Below are positions 50,301 to 58,600 of a stretch of DNA of 64,000 nt, piece after piece (position 1 is the first letter of the stretch; every line of letters begins with the position of its first letter). This stretch comes from Caprimulgus europaeus (lineage: Eukaryota; Chordata; Aves; Caprimulgiformes; Caprimulgidae). A model generated the notes under the pieces. It searched no databases. It was given only the letters and a program-made list of their open reading frames with translations, and had not been told where the DNA came from. The position numbers and the translations under genes are program-made. The DNA is taken from positions 40,836,839 to 40,900,838 of the forward strand of contig OU015532.1 in the NCBI GenBank assembly GCA_907165065.1. The letters run 5' to 3'.

Positions 50301-53300
50301 AGGTGCATAAGGACAGCCAAGGTATTCCCAAGTCAGAGCTTTGGCTCCACATGTGGGTTAACTTAGGCTGACCCCTTTTGGTATAAACTTCATTATGTCC
50401 TGTCTGAAGAGGCTCATTGGAAAGTTCTGTATGAACAGGTTTGGGAAACATTACTGAGCAAATGGCTGAAACCAGCTCAATGATAACTCCTTACCCTTAG
50501 GAAGGCCAGTCTGTGATCACCCTCCTAATAGGGTTTCTCCTGAATCTGCTTCCTTGTCATTTCACAGCCCTGCCTGCAAGGAGGCAGGGATAGGACTGAG
50601 ATTTAAAAATCCATTTTGTGCCTCTGCAGAATGGCTGGAGTTCACCCCGTATGAAGTTGGGTTCTTAAAATACGGTGCCTTCATTCGCGCAGAGGATTTT
50701 GGCAGCGAGTTCTTCATGGGTCGCCTGATGAAGAAGCTCCCCGAATCCCGCATCTGCTTCATGAAAGGTGATGTGCTCTATTGGGAAAATTTTAATTGTG
50801 TAAAAATATACTTTCTTTTTAATATAATACAGACCTTGCATATTGCAACCAGTGCCCTGCAACATGCAGGACTGAAACAAAGTGTCCAACATGTTGGTCT
50901 CACCTCTAGGTGAACTTCTTACATACTGGAGACGGGCTAAAAATAGTGGAAATTTCAACTGACATTATTCATTGTTGCTTTTGTCTTGAATGGTGAGTCT
51001 CATGGTTGAAGTTTCAGGGTTGCTTAAAGAATTTAGGCTTATTTTGAACAGAACAGCAGCAGAATTTCACATGAGAAACATTTGTATTTTGAAACAGAGA
51101 TCTTAAAATCAAATTTGTCTGTGAAAGGGATGATTTTATAACAACAAGCAAAGTTACTGCCTTTTCTATAAAATATGGTAATTTTGAGTATTCTGAACTG
51201 TTACTGATATTTTTGCAAGTTTCATAGTATTCTAAATAATTTGTAATTTTGCTAGCATAATTAAATCAGTGAGTTTTGTCATCCTTGTTTCAGTAAAGTG
51301 AATGGCTCCCAGTAATGCATGAAAGACAACTTTGCAGTTTTTATGCAATTCCTGTTTTAATTTTGCATCACGTCAGAACTGCCTTCCACACCCCCTTGCA
51401 CACTGGTTCTCTGTGCTGAAGTTGTGTGTAGAAGAGTCCATGTACTCTTACACTATGAACAATAGATGTATTACACGTAAATAAACACAACACACAACAT
51501 GACACCAAGGATACCAGTAAGAACAGTTTTTCTTATGAACTGAAAATTCCATAGAACCAGCAACACCACATAGTGTTCTTTATTCGGTGAGCAGAGAAAT
51601 TGTGTACCTCAATGCATGATGCAAAAGAGTCATATCTGTACAATTATGAGAAAAAGCTGGGCATGAGGAACAGGCAGTTGTGCTTAGCCCCACACTAAAT
51701 CTCAGAACTTTAATGACTGTTTAGAACTTTTAGTGTTGCCATGAGTTAAGAAAATAGGTTGCTGAGGGAGAAGACTCAGAAGACATCACAGGATCCAAGA
51801 ATATATATAGGTCTAAAAAGAAAAGGACAATTTATGGAAGGTAGTCCCACTGGTGGCTCTGAAACACTATAGTTCAGACGCAGCCACCAACACTGCATGT
51901 ACCAAATTGAGTACACTGCAGAAGAAATCCCTTCATGCTTTCCATGTTCTTGTGTTCTTGCGTTAAGCACCCTGTGCTGACTGCCAGAGGTAGGAAGTAG
52001 ATGACAGAGCTAGGTGGGACTATGGAGCTTTCTTCTGAGAACACTGTGCCTCTGTTGCAGTTTTGCTACAACAGTGGTGTGGTCATACCCGAGGTGGCCA
52101 GGTAGCAAGCACAGCCAACACATCCAGTCTGGGCTGAGCTCTCTCTTCTCAGCCCTACTACCAGAACTAGGCTGGTGGTGCCACAGCCATAGGTCTATCT
52201 TTAGACAGGATGGAGTGGAGAGTTAAAGCAATGTTGCCATCTAGTGATAAAACACGTAATGCCCTTTTGGGTTGCAAGTAAAATGTGCTATTAGTTACAG
52301 CATGATGGTGTAAGGACAAAAGCAGGGTGTCATTTGCAAGAAGTAAGGTCTTTTATAAGAGCAGAGGCTAGGGCTGGAAAGAGTGGCTGAGCTTATGGGA
52401 ATACAAGACCCTCAGGTTTCCAAAAGAAATACTGGGGTGCATGTCAGTCTTCTAAAAGATACTTTCACTCCTCATAGTTCTTACTTCAGCAAATCTAGGT
52501 ACCATGAAAACTCAGTGCGAGAAGTCAGGGAAACGTTGCTGTGGAATTACGACCAAGTCCTGAGGGGACACCAGTGCTTCAAAGACACTGAAATGCACAA
52601 GCAGTATGTAACTCCTGGGGTCTGGGAGGGAGAAGAATTATGGAGTGAGGAGGCACCAAGTGAAGACAGGAGAAACGAGAGAAGCTGCCTTCTCACAGCA
52701 GGTCTGCACAGAAGCTTCCCAAGCTGCAGAGAAATGAGGTTGTGCTGATCAAAACTGGACAGTAATTATCCACAAATGAACTCTGGTTGCCAGATAAGTG
52801 TAGAGGTAGAGGGCCCCTATCTGATTTCTTAATTATTTATTTCTAACATTTCTCAAATGAGTCCCATTCTTATTACTGTGATGCAGAAGATCCTTGGCTT
52901 CTTGTGGCACTCCATAAATAAATCAGGTTTAAAAGGGAATTTTATTTCTGTTACTAATTGAAGGAATGCATAATTATTGTATTGTGAAATTCAAGTGATT
53001 GCATACTTTGTGATGTATGGCTTTTGCAAAGCTTTCACTGGTAGAGATTTTCAAGGCAAAGCTCAGCATTGCCTTCTTTGGCAAAGTTCTTCTCAGGGCC
53101 TGCAGCAGAGCAGTGGAGGAAGAAATACTTCTCAAGATCTAAGAGGGTTTTGCAGATTTATAAGATCTCGAGGAGATCTTATAGCAGCATTCCAGCACCT
53201 GAAGGGGCCTGCAAGAAAGCTGGAGAGGGACTTTTCATAAGGGCAGTTAATGACAGAACAAGGGGAAATGGCTTTAAACTGAAAGGGGGTAGGTTTAGAT

Positions 53301-56300
53301 TAGATATTAGGAAGAAATTCTACACTGTGAGGGTGGTCAGACACTGGAACAGGTAGCCCAGAGAAGTTGTGGATGCCCCCTTCCTGAAAGTGTTTAAGGC
53401 CAGGCTGGATGGGGTTTGAGCAACCTGGTCTAGTGGAAGGTGTCCCTGCTGATGGCAGGGGGGTTGGAACTGGGTGATCTTTAAGGTCCCTTCCAACCCA
53501 AACCATTCTATGACTCTATGATTCTATGATTCTATGATTTCTGCACTGGGGAGATATTTTAAGATTTTTTTTTAGGGGGGAGGACAAAAATGGAAGGACT
53601 GTGGGGATTACCCAATTCTGGCAAGGGAAATCTTACATGGAATATAGAAGATGCCTTGTTTTAGAGGACTTCCTAGCAGACTATCTCATATTGTGCTCCA
53701 GCCAATTGGATCTTGGCTGTTCAGGATTGGCCTCCAAACCTTTAACGAAGTATACAGTTCTATATGATATACTTTGTAGACCAAAACCTTATCTTATGTG
53801 AAATGGTATGGTTTTACTCTCTGATGACAGTTGCTTATAGGACAGGAACATGTAGCTTGGAAAATGTTGGTTTGTAGCTGTATGAGACAATGCATCACAG
53901 TGGCTGAAGGCCTGGCACAACGTTAAGAACTATTAAGGTTCCTGTCTGAGGACAGAATGTAAGTTGCTACAAAAGAACTTAATACAGTTTTTAAAGAACT
54001 TAATACAGTTTTTGGAAACCTTGAAGCATTCCTACACTCCTTGCAAAGCTGAAAGGTTATTTTTTTAAAGGGATATTTTCCATTAAAATGTTTCCAAGGC
54101 AGTTTCCCTGTTTTCTACCATTGCATAGGCCTGTGGAGCAATGTCTTTTCCTACAACCTGTTGGATGCCTGGCATTCATCGGATCCTACGGAAAGGTGTT
54201 CACTGAGGTGTACCCAACACAGGACTGTCAATGTTGGTAGGTTATGTTTCTACTTTACCTATTGTCTTATTAATCTTGAATGTTAAATTCAGATGCATAA
54301 AGTGTGAAATCTGTATGAAGGCTTTTGAAATCTTAAAACTGAGGCCACTGCTTCACTGTTTTTTGGTTTTGTATTTGGGTTTGGTTTGGTTTTTTTTGTT
54401 TTTCCCTGAGGTGTCCTGTTGTCAGTGATACCTAATTAAGTTTCCTCTCAGAATTCATTCATACTGACATTATTTCCATTAGTGTCCCTTGGACTGAATT
54501 TATGCAAATGATGATTTGCTACCAAATATAAAAATACTGAAGATTTTCAACAGGTCACCTTTGCCAAGGGCCTTACTGTGAACCTACATGTTGTAACAAA
54601 CATCTCAGTGCTGTGTTCTCTGTCTGCCTTGGTAGATCATACTTTTCATATATTGTTGTTGTTGAAGACTTGGATATATCCATTACGTGGAACTCCATTT
54701 TAGTTTTCTTTGATCTCATTGTAAACTTGTGTGCTCCTTAGAGGTGTCAGCTAGCCTCCCTGTATTCAAATGTGGTTAGCAAGTTTGATTTATGGGCTTT
54801 TAATAATTTTCTCCAGGGAAGTGATGCAGAACACAGCTCAATTAATGCCTGTGATAGAAAATAATTTGCCCTCATGAGATGCCATTTGTCTAAGTCTCCT
54901 GAGAGCTTTTTTTTTTTTTTTTCAAAGATGGTTGGGGCTAATTTTGAAAGAAGCTGGTCCTAGTTCTCAGACTCCACTGACCTTCACACAGGGAATCCAC
55001 CTATGACTTCTGTCAAGCAGAAAATAACTTTTTTTTAGCTTTATGAAGTTTGCTGCCAGTCTGACTTTCTTTTGTCATGGAGTACACTTTACTGAACATT
55101 GATTTTCTTCTTGTTCCGACTTCGATATTGTTTTGATTGTATGTTGCCATTCTTATTAGGATCTTCTTTCCTCTAGCTAATATTAGATACCCTTTGGTAA
55201 TTAAAATATTGCGAAGAGCTGTGTCAAAATAACAACTTGTTAATCTCCTCTGCTCTTCAGAAGGAGATGAGCCTTCCTTACCAGCCAGGAGCCATGAGTT
55301 AGAGACTTACTTGGTCACCCCTGAATGTGGCATCATGGGCATCATTCGGCAAGTCTTGACCGAGCGGGTGATGGTTTCAAAGTTCTACAATTTCCTGAAG
55401 GGGTTCCAGGTGCACAATGAATACCTCCAGAGCAAAAACTTCTGTATATGGAAAGGTAAACATCCCTGAATATTATTTTTCATCTGCTTAGATGGTTGGT
55501 GTTATCATTAGTGAAGAGAAGGTAGAGGATGAACAGGCTTTATTCTTCAGTTGGGAACAAAAATTTCAAGATAACTAGTTAAATTTCATCCCATCAAATC
55601 AGTTGGGCAGAAATGAACATCTTTAACAGAAGTGACTTGTTAGATATCAACGCTTTTTCACTGAGCTTAAAGTGAAATTGCAAATCAGCTCAAATTGTGG
55701 CACAGCTCTGTTTTTACTCAAATGAAAGGTTTAACAAATACTCCAAGAAATCCCGTGATTCCAGGGAAAGGCAACTCCTGCTCACTGGGGACAGCAAAAG
55801 AACAGTGTGAGAAGTGAAGGAGCCCTGTCTTTTTACCTTGGACAAGACCTTGTTTTCTGTGTCAAGGCTGAGCTTCCATAGTGTGGCAGGGTCTTGGAAA
55901 GCAAAAGTAACAGGGAGACAAGAGGTGGTTTTTCCTCCTTTATTAGCCAAACAACAGGTACATTATTTTTTCAGTGAATCATTCATTGTAAAAAATACTT
56001 CCTTTTAGATACTGTACTAGAGAATTTTCCCAGCCAGCTGACAGAAACAGCAGAATTCATGTGCCTGGCAGACACGGCGGGATACATCGATATCAGCTAC
56101 CCACCACTCATGAGGCCAGAGAGGAAGGTGGATGTTGTCCTACACTTAAACTATTCTTCTGGATCACAGACATTGGTATGATGACCACTCTATTTTCTTC
56201 AGTAACAACCATGTTCTTTTAGCCCTTTTAGCACTTTAAATCCTAAAGTGCCAGAATAGTGTATGTAGAAGAAACTGACCCTAGGAGAAAAGGATTCTTG

Positions 56301-57972
56301 GCCTACAGCTCCTGTTTTGTAGATATGTAGGTCTCTCAGTGATGCTGGTATACCGTGGCAAATCCCCTAAGGAGAACAGTAGTAACATTAGTTTACTAAA
56401 TATTTTATTTTAATTAACCGTCTGAAAAATAAATGCTGTCTCCTAGACCTGTGTTGTCCTGGGATCTCAATATGGCTATCAACACTGTACTCTGCATGGA
56501 GTGTTTCTCTGGAACTAGTACCACCACTGATGAACTAATTTTATTTGCTTTGTGATATCTACCTAAAGATACTCACATGTAGTTGAATTAGAAGTAATTT
56601 CTCCAGTTGTCTTTAGAACGGTAAATAGACTTTGTTTTGCTCTAAATTGTGGAGAAGGATTGTTCTTTTATGTGATATCTGCTGTTTCAAATACCAGCTC
56701 ACAACCTGGCCTATAATTCCTGTTACTAGATATGGATAACACAGAAGTTCTTCAAGACTAAAGTTTTCATACCCACTAGCCAGATTCAGGAAAAAAATCC
56801 TATTTTCAAAAATTACTTACACACCTGCAAGATTAAATTAATTTTGGTCAAGATGATGTTTGCTCTCAGATGCCTGCACCAATTTTTACAACCCTCTCAA
56901 GGCATCTAAGACAGTTAGGGGGACTATAACTGTTTCATGCCAAGTCATCAAAATATTTGTACCTTTATGAACCTGTATTTAAAAATTCATAGCGTTTCAG
57001 ATTCCTGTCCATTCTGCTCATTTCAGGATTTTGTCCAGTAAAGGACATATTTCCGTGTCCTAAACAACTAGGCCACCCCTGCCTGCAGCCATGAACACCT
57101 AATTTACCTTGCAGAAAAAGGCTGAAGAGGAGGAGGCAGTAGGACAAAAATCAAGAGTGCAAGATGGAGGCTGGGTCTTGAAATATTGTTCTGTTAATAC
57201 TTAACTTCTCACACAAGGGACAAAGGCCAGAAGAAACACTAATAGTGAACACTGCTCTCTGATCTTTGCAAAGAACCTTTGATGAATGTGTTGTGTATTT
57301 GGAAAAGTTGGAGGAGTGGCAGAATTTCTGACCTTCTTTTCTGTCTGAATGCAGCCTTTGGAAGAAGCCTCCAAGTACTTCCTAAAGCAGGGAATCCCAT
57401 TTCCCAAAATCCACTTGAGTGAAGAAGAAAAGAAAAATCTAAAGGAGTGCTACATCTTCGAAGATGCAGAGACCCCAGAGGCACCTACAGTGGTGTTTTT
57501 CCCTCTGGTGAATGATACCTTTAGAAAATACAAAGAGCCTGGTAAGCTGTGGAGCAGAGATGGTCCTCCCACCACCTGGCCACCCTTTCGCTGTGTTTTG
57601 GATGGGAGACATGGTCTGGCACGGTCCTCTCCCTCTCCTGTCACGGCTCCCATGGGAGAGAAATGCGGGTGTCTGGGTAGCGAGGAGAAACGTTGTGCCC
57701 CATCTGTAAGGTGGGACGTGGGACCACATCTATACCCCATGATAACCTTTCTTTATTTGTCAGGTGTGGAGCGCAGTCCTGCTGAGATGGCGCAGGGTAA
57801 TGTGGATGTTTCCAGCATTTTTTCCCCGTACTGCTTAAACAGCTTTACCTACACGGAGGAGGAGTTTGACAAGCTGGTAGAACTGACCAGCTACAACATT
57901 CAGAACAACAAACACCTGATCCTTCAGGCTTTGAATTCAGCTATAGAGCAGAAACGACGGCACAAAAACTAA
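20351..57972 (+). CDS. PLA2G4E: Gene B: cytosolic phospholipase A2 epsilon-like, complete
   Basis: Twenty exons, all with AG/GT borders, join into 808 codons plus stop; human PLA2G4E is slightly longer, mainly in its N-terminal region. Segments are the exon entries below; the first is the least certain. The product is a membrane-acting group IV phospholipase A2; cPLA2 epsilon is known as a calcium-stimulated N-acyltransferase and binds phosphoinositides through a basic C terminus. The C2 domain covers about residues 14-140, with [17 protein letters not shown] and VYDEN...KDD marking the three calcium loops; as in human PLA2G4E, the Asp40 position of cPLA2 alpha is Ser. The catalytic domain follows from about residue 275: oxyanion strand GGGTR (Arg330), nucleophile Ser358 in GSSGSTW, Asp643 in LADT. 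It ends EQKRRHKN, a basic tail. It is the tandem paralogue of gene A with the same intron phases. Odd points are a 15.2-kb intron and a divergent exon 16. It appears intact. Confidence 0.9.
22643..22715 (+). CDS. PLA2G4E: Gene B exon 2 (C2 domain start)
   Basis: 73 bp encoding [20 protein letters not shown], then KADL. Mammalian PLA2G4E has the similar CHLLTVRIIRMKNVRQADM. Acceptor TTTTTCTGCAG, donor GTAAGT, phase 1. Confidence 0.88.
26775..27540 (-). repeat. CR1 LINE with open reverse-transcriptase remnant
   Basis: A minus-strand open frame from 27516 to 26962 (184 codons) reads as the C-terminal part of CR1 ORF2: [55 protein letters not shown] and [15 protein letters not shown]. The rest (26775-26961) is the CR1 3' region ending at CATAGAATTG. 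It inserted antisense to gene B. Confidence 0.95.
34593..34910 (+). repeat. CR1 LINE 3' end
   Basis: A copy closely similar to 19724-20039, with [20 protein letters not shown] and [13 protein letters not shown] in the ORF2 remnant, then the 3' UTR ending AACATTCTGTGATTCTGTGA. Confidence 0.93.
36800..37250 (-). mobile_element. Possible avian LTR remnant (fossil)
   Basis: Read on the minus strand, the stretch has a TATA-like TATAAAAG near 36890 and a polyadenylation-like AATAAA near 36857, spaced as in bird retroviral LTRs; the plus-strand block CAGTTTATTACCACAGG resembles remembered avian LTR sequence. Ends are not defined and no internal region was recognised. Confidence 0.3.
37930..38066 (+). 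CDS. PLA2G4E: Gene B exon 3 (C2 domain)
   Basis: 137 bp encoding [18 protein letters not shown], then [17 protein letters not shown]. The SQTDC and PVWNE motifs are C2 calcium loops 1 and 2 of PLA2G4E. The preceding intron is 15.2 kb. Confidence 0.93.
38466..38550 (+). repeat. A/C-rich low-complexity block
   Basis: About 85 bp with almost only A and C on the plus strand, made of CAAAA and ACCCC-like units. Confidence 0.85.
40220..40612 (+). repeat. CR1 LINE 3' end
   Basis: About 390 bp from a CCTGGAGAAGAGAAGGCTCC block through AGACACTGGAACAGGTTGCC to the GATGGCAGGGGGGTTGGAAC 3' region. It is the same subfamily as the copy at 53160-53541. Confidence 0.93.
41113..41395 (-). repeat. CR1 LINE 3' end, antisense
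   Basis: Reverse-oriented CR1. It begins CATAGAATCATAGAA (3' tail) and continues through GTCCAACTCTTGCCC and GAGCCTGTTCCAGTGCTCCA. The minus strand encodes [18 protein letters not shown]. Confidence 0.92.
42308..42439 (+). CDS. PLA2G4E: Gene B exon 4 (C2 domain)
   Basis: 132 bp encoding [18 protein letters not shown], then [19 protein letters not shown]. It is the counterpart of the first gene A exon in view and has the same phase. Confidence 0.93.
43529..43569 (+). CDS. PLA2G4E: Gene B exon 5
   Basis: 41 bp encoding [13 protein letters not shown], the last C2 strand; donor AT/GTGAGT in phase 2. Confidence 0.87.
44003..44045 (+). CDS. PLA2G4E: Gene B exon 6
   Basis: 43 bp encoding [14 protein letters not shown] after a split Ile codon. 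Strong acceptor CTCTCTTTCAG; donor GTAATT, as in gene A. Confidence 0.9.
44760..44823 (+). CDS. PLA2G4E: Gene B exon 7
   Basis: 64 bp encoding [13 protein letters not shown] and then a basic stretch RPTKKERS. The acceptor CTGATATAG is weak but is fixed by the exon length shared with gene A; donor GTTAGA. Confidence 0.87.
45262..45425 (+). CDS. PLA2G4E: Gene B exon 8 (linker)
   Basis: 164 bp encoding [18 protein letters not shown], then [17 protein letters not shown]. The acceptor follows a long T run. Confidence 0.9.
45695..45787 (+). CDS. PLA2G4E: Gene B exon 9 (linker)
   Basis: 93 bp, phase 0 to phase 0, encoding [18 protein letters not shown], then [13 protein letters not shown]; the length is identical to gene A exon 9. 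Confidence 0.9.
46302..46339 (+). CDS. PLA2G4E: Gene B exon 10
   Basis: 38 bp encoding [12 protein letters not shown] plus a split Trp codon. Donor TG/GTAAGA. Confidence 0.88.
46987..47122 (+). CDS. PLA2G4E: Gene B exon 11
   Basis: 136 bp encoding [17 protein letters not shown], then [17 protein letters not shown]. The acceptor ACTTTGAG is poor but gives the same boundary as gene A exon 11. Confidence 0.9.
48618..48754 (+). CDS. PLA2G4E: Gene B exon 12 (oxyanion strand and nucleophile Ser)
   Basis: 137 bp encoding [19 protein letters not shown] and [12 protein letters not shown]. It carries the canonical GGG oxyanion strand, the Arg of TRA and the GxSGS nucleophile motif. Confidence 0.96.
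49200..49422 (+). CDS. PLA2G4E: Gene B exon 13
   Basis: 223 bp encoding [12 protein letters not shown], a basic/helical stretch, and [16 protein letters not shown]. Confidence 0.94.
49982..50096 (+). CDS. PLA2G4E: Gene B exon 14
   Basis: 115 bp encoding [18 protein letters not shown], then [12 protein letters not shown]; family signatures LSD.R and GQNPLPIY. Confidence 0.94.
50630..50767 (+). CDS. PLA2G4E: Gene B exon 15
   Basis: 138 bp encoding [18 protein letters not shown], then [18 protein letters not shown]; nearly the same protein as gene A exon 15. Confidence 0.95.
53160..53541 (+). repeat. CR1 LINE 3' end with octamer tail
   Basis: CR1 3' end containing GGTTTAGATTAGATATTAGG and GATGGCAGGGGGGTTGGAAC. 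The tail has several copies of the TATGATTC octamer (53510-53541), a hallmark of bird CR1. Confidence 0.95.
53972..54013 (+). repeat. 21-bp perfect tandem duplication
   Basis: Two head-to-tail identical units starting AAAGAACTTAATACAG, 115 bp upstream of gene B exon 16. Confidence 0.95.
54129..54236 (+). CDS. PLA2G4E: Gene B exon 16 (divergent)
   Basis: 108 bp encoding [17 protein letters not shown], then a changed stretch [14 protein letters not shown] where gene A and human PLA2G4E have a FWHRWT-like motif. Length, phase and splice sites (TTGCATAG, GTAGGT) are intact. Confidence 0.88.
55261..55455 (+). CDS. PLA2G4E: Gene B exon 17
   Basis: 195 bp encoding an acidic start [11 protein letters not shown], then [20 protein letters not shown] and FQVHNEYLQ. 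Confidence 0.93.
56009..56175 (+). CDS. PLA2G4E: Gene B exon 18 (catalytic Asp)
   Basis: 167 bp encoding [18 protein letters not shown], then [14 protein letters not shown]. The Asp in LADT is the dyad residue. Confidence 0.95.
57355..57541 (+). CDS. PLA2G4E: Gene B exon 19
   Basis: 187 bp encoding [17 protein letters not shown], then [17 protein letters not shown] and [15 protein letters not shown]. It is one codon longer than gene A exon 19. Confidence 0.94.
57764..57972 (+). CDS. PLA2G4E: Gene B exon 20, stop at 57970-57972
   Basis: 209 bp encoding [17 protein letters not shown], then [20 protein letters not shown], ending KRRHKN and TAA. The basic end resembles the phosphoinositide-binding polybasic tail described for human cPLA2 epsilon. 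Confidence 0.95.
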
Positions 57973-58600
57973 ACATCGTCCTGAGTTTCAGAAAGATATC
58001 CAAATAATATTTATTTTTTTCCTGCAGAAGAATCAAGACCTGTTTGTGGATTAACAAGGGAGACTTGAGAAAGTGCAAAGACTTGTCTCAGCCTGTGGCT
58101 CCTCTCCACCACGTGGCAATCCTAGATAAACTGATCAAACAAAATAATGATTAGTCTTGTGCTTTATTTATGTTGGATTTCACTGATGGTGAATATTTTT
58201 TTCAGGTACATACATGTATATGCAGGAAACCAAAGCTTAGGCAATATGGAGTTTATTGATTAGTTGTATAAATGATAAATGTGGGACAACAATACCAGTT
58301 GTTTCAAAATTTACTCTGCTAGTAGAAGTTATATGTGAAGTGAAGATAAATGAACTACAGATATTTAATTGATTCCAAATCTAGTGCAACAGAAAAATAC
58401 ATAATAAATGTGGTCCATTTCAAAGAAAAAGATAAAACTATATAAAACTATATTTTCCTATAGTTTCAGCAAGAAATTTTGTTGGATGCAAAACTAAGCC
58501 TAAAAGAAATAAATGCAAAACATGCAAAACTAAACATAAAAGATATAAAAAATCTGAGATTTCACATGGAAAATAAAAATTTTCTATACTTCTGAATTTA
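57973..58600 (+). other. Gene B probable 3' UTR
   Basis: AT-rich sequence after the stop with canonical AATAAA hexamers at 58403-58408, 58508-58513 and 58572-58577. The true cleavage site cannot be chosen from sequence alone. Confidence 0.6.

Larger units (their letters stand above)
50768..54128 (+). other. Gene B intron 15, 3.4 kb
   Basis: Contains a CR1 copy (53160-53541) and a perfect 21-bp tandem duplication (53972-54013). The remainder looks like plain intron. Confidence 0.75.

Noticed and set aside
53040-53160. Extension of the CR1 copy to the left of 53160
   Set aside because: The sequence includes short inverted AAGATCTC segments but does not read as CR1, so the element start was kept near 53160.
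57349-57972. 207-codon plus-strand ORF as a single exon
   Set aside because: It is exons 19 and 20 of gene B read through an intron that happens to stay open (57542-57763); the intron has a good donor and acceptor and gene A has the same two exons.
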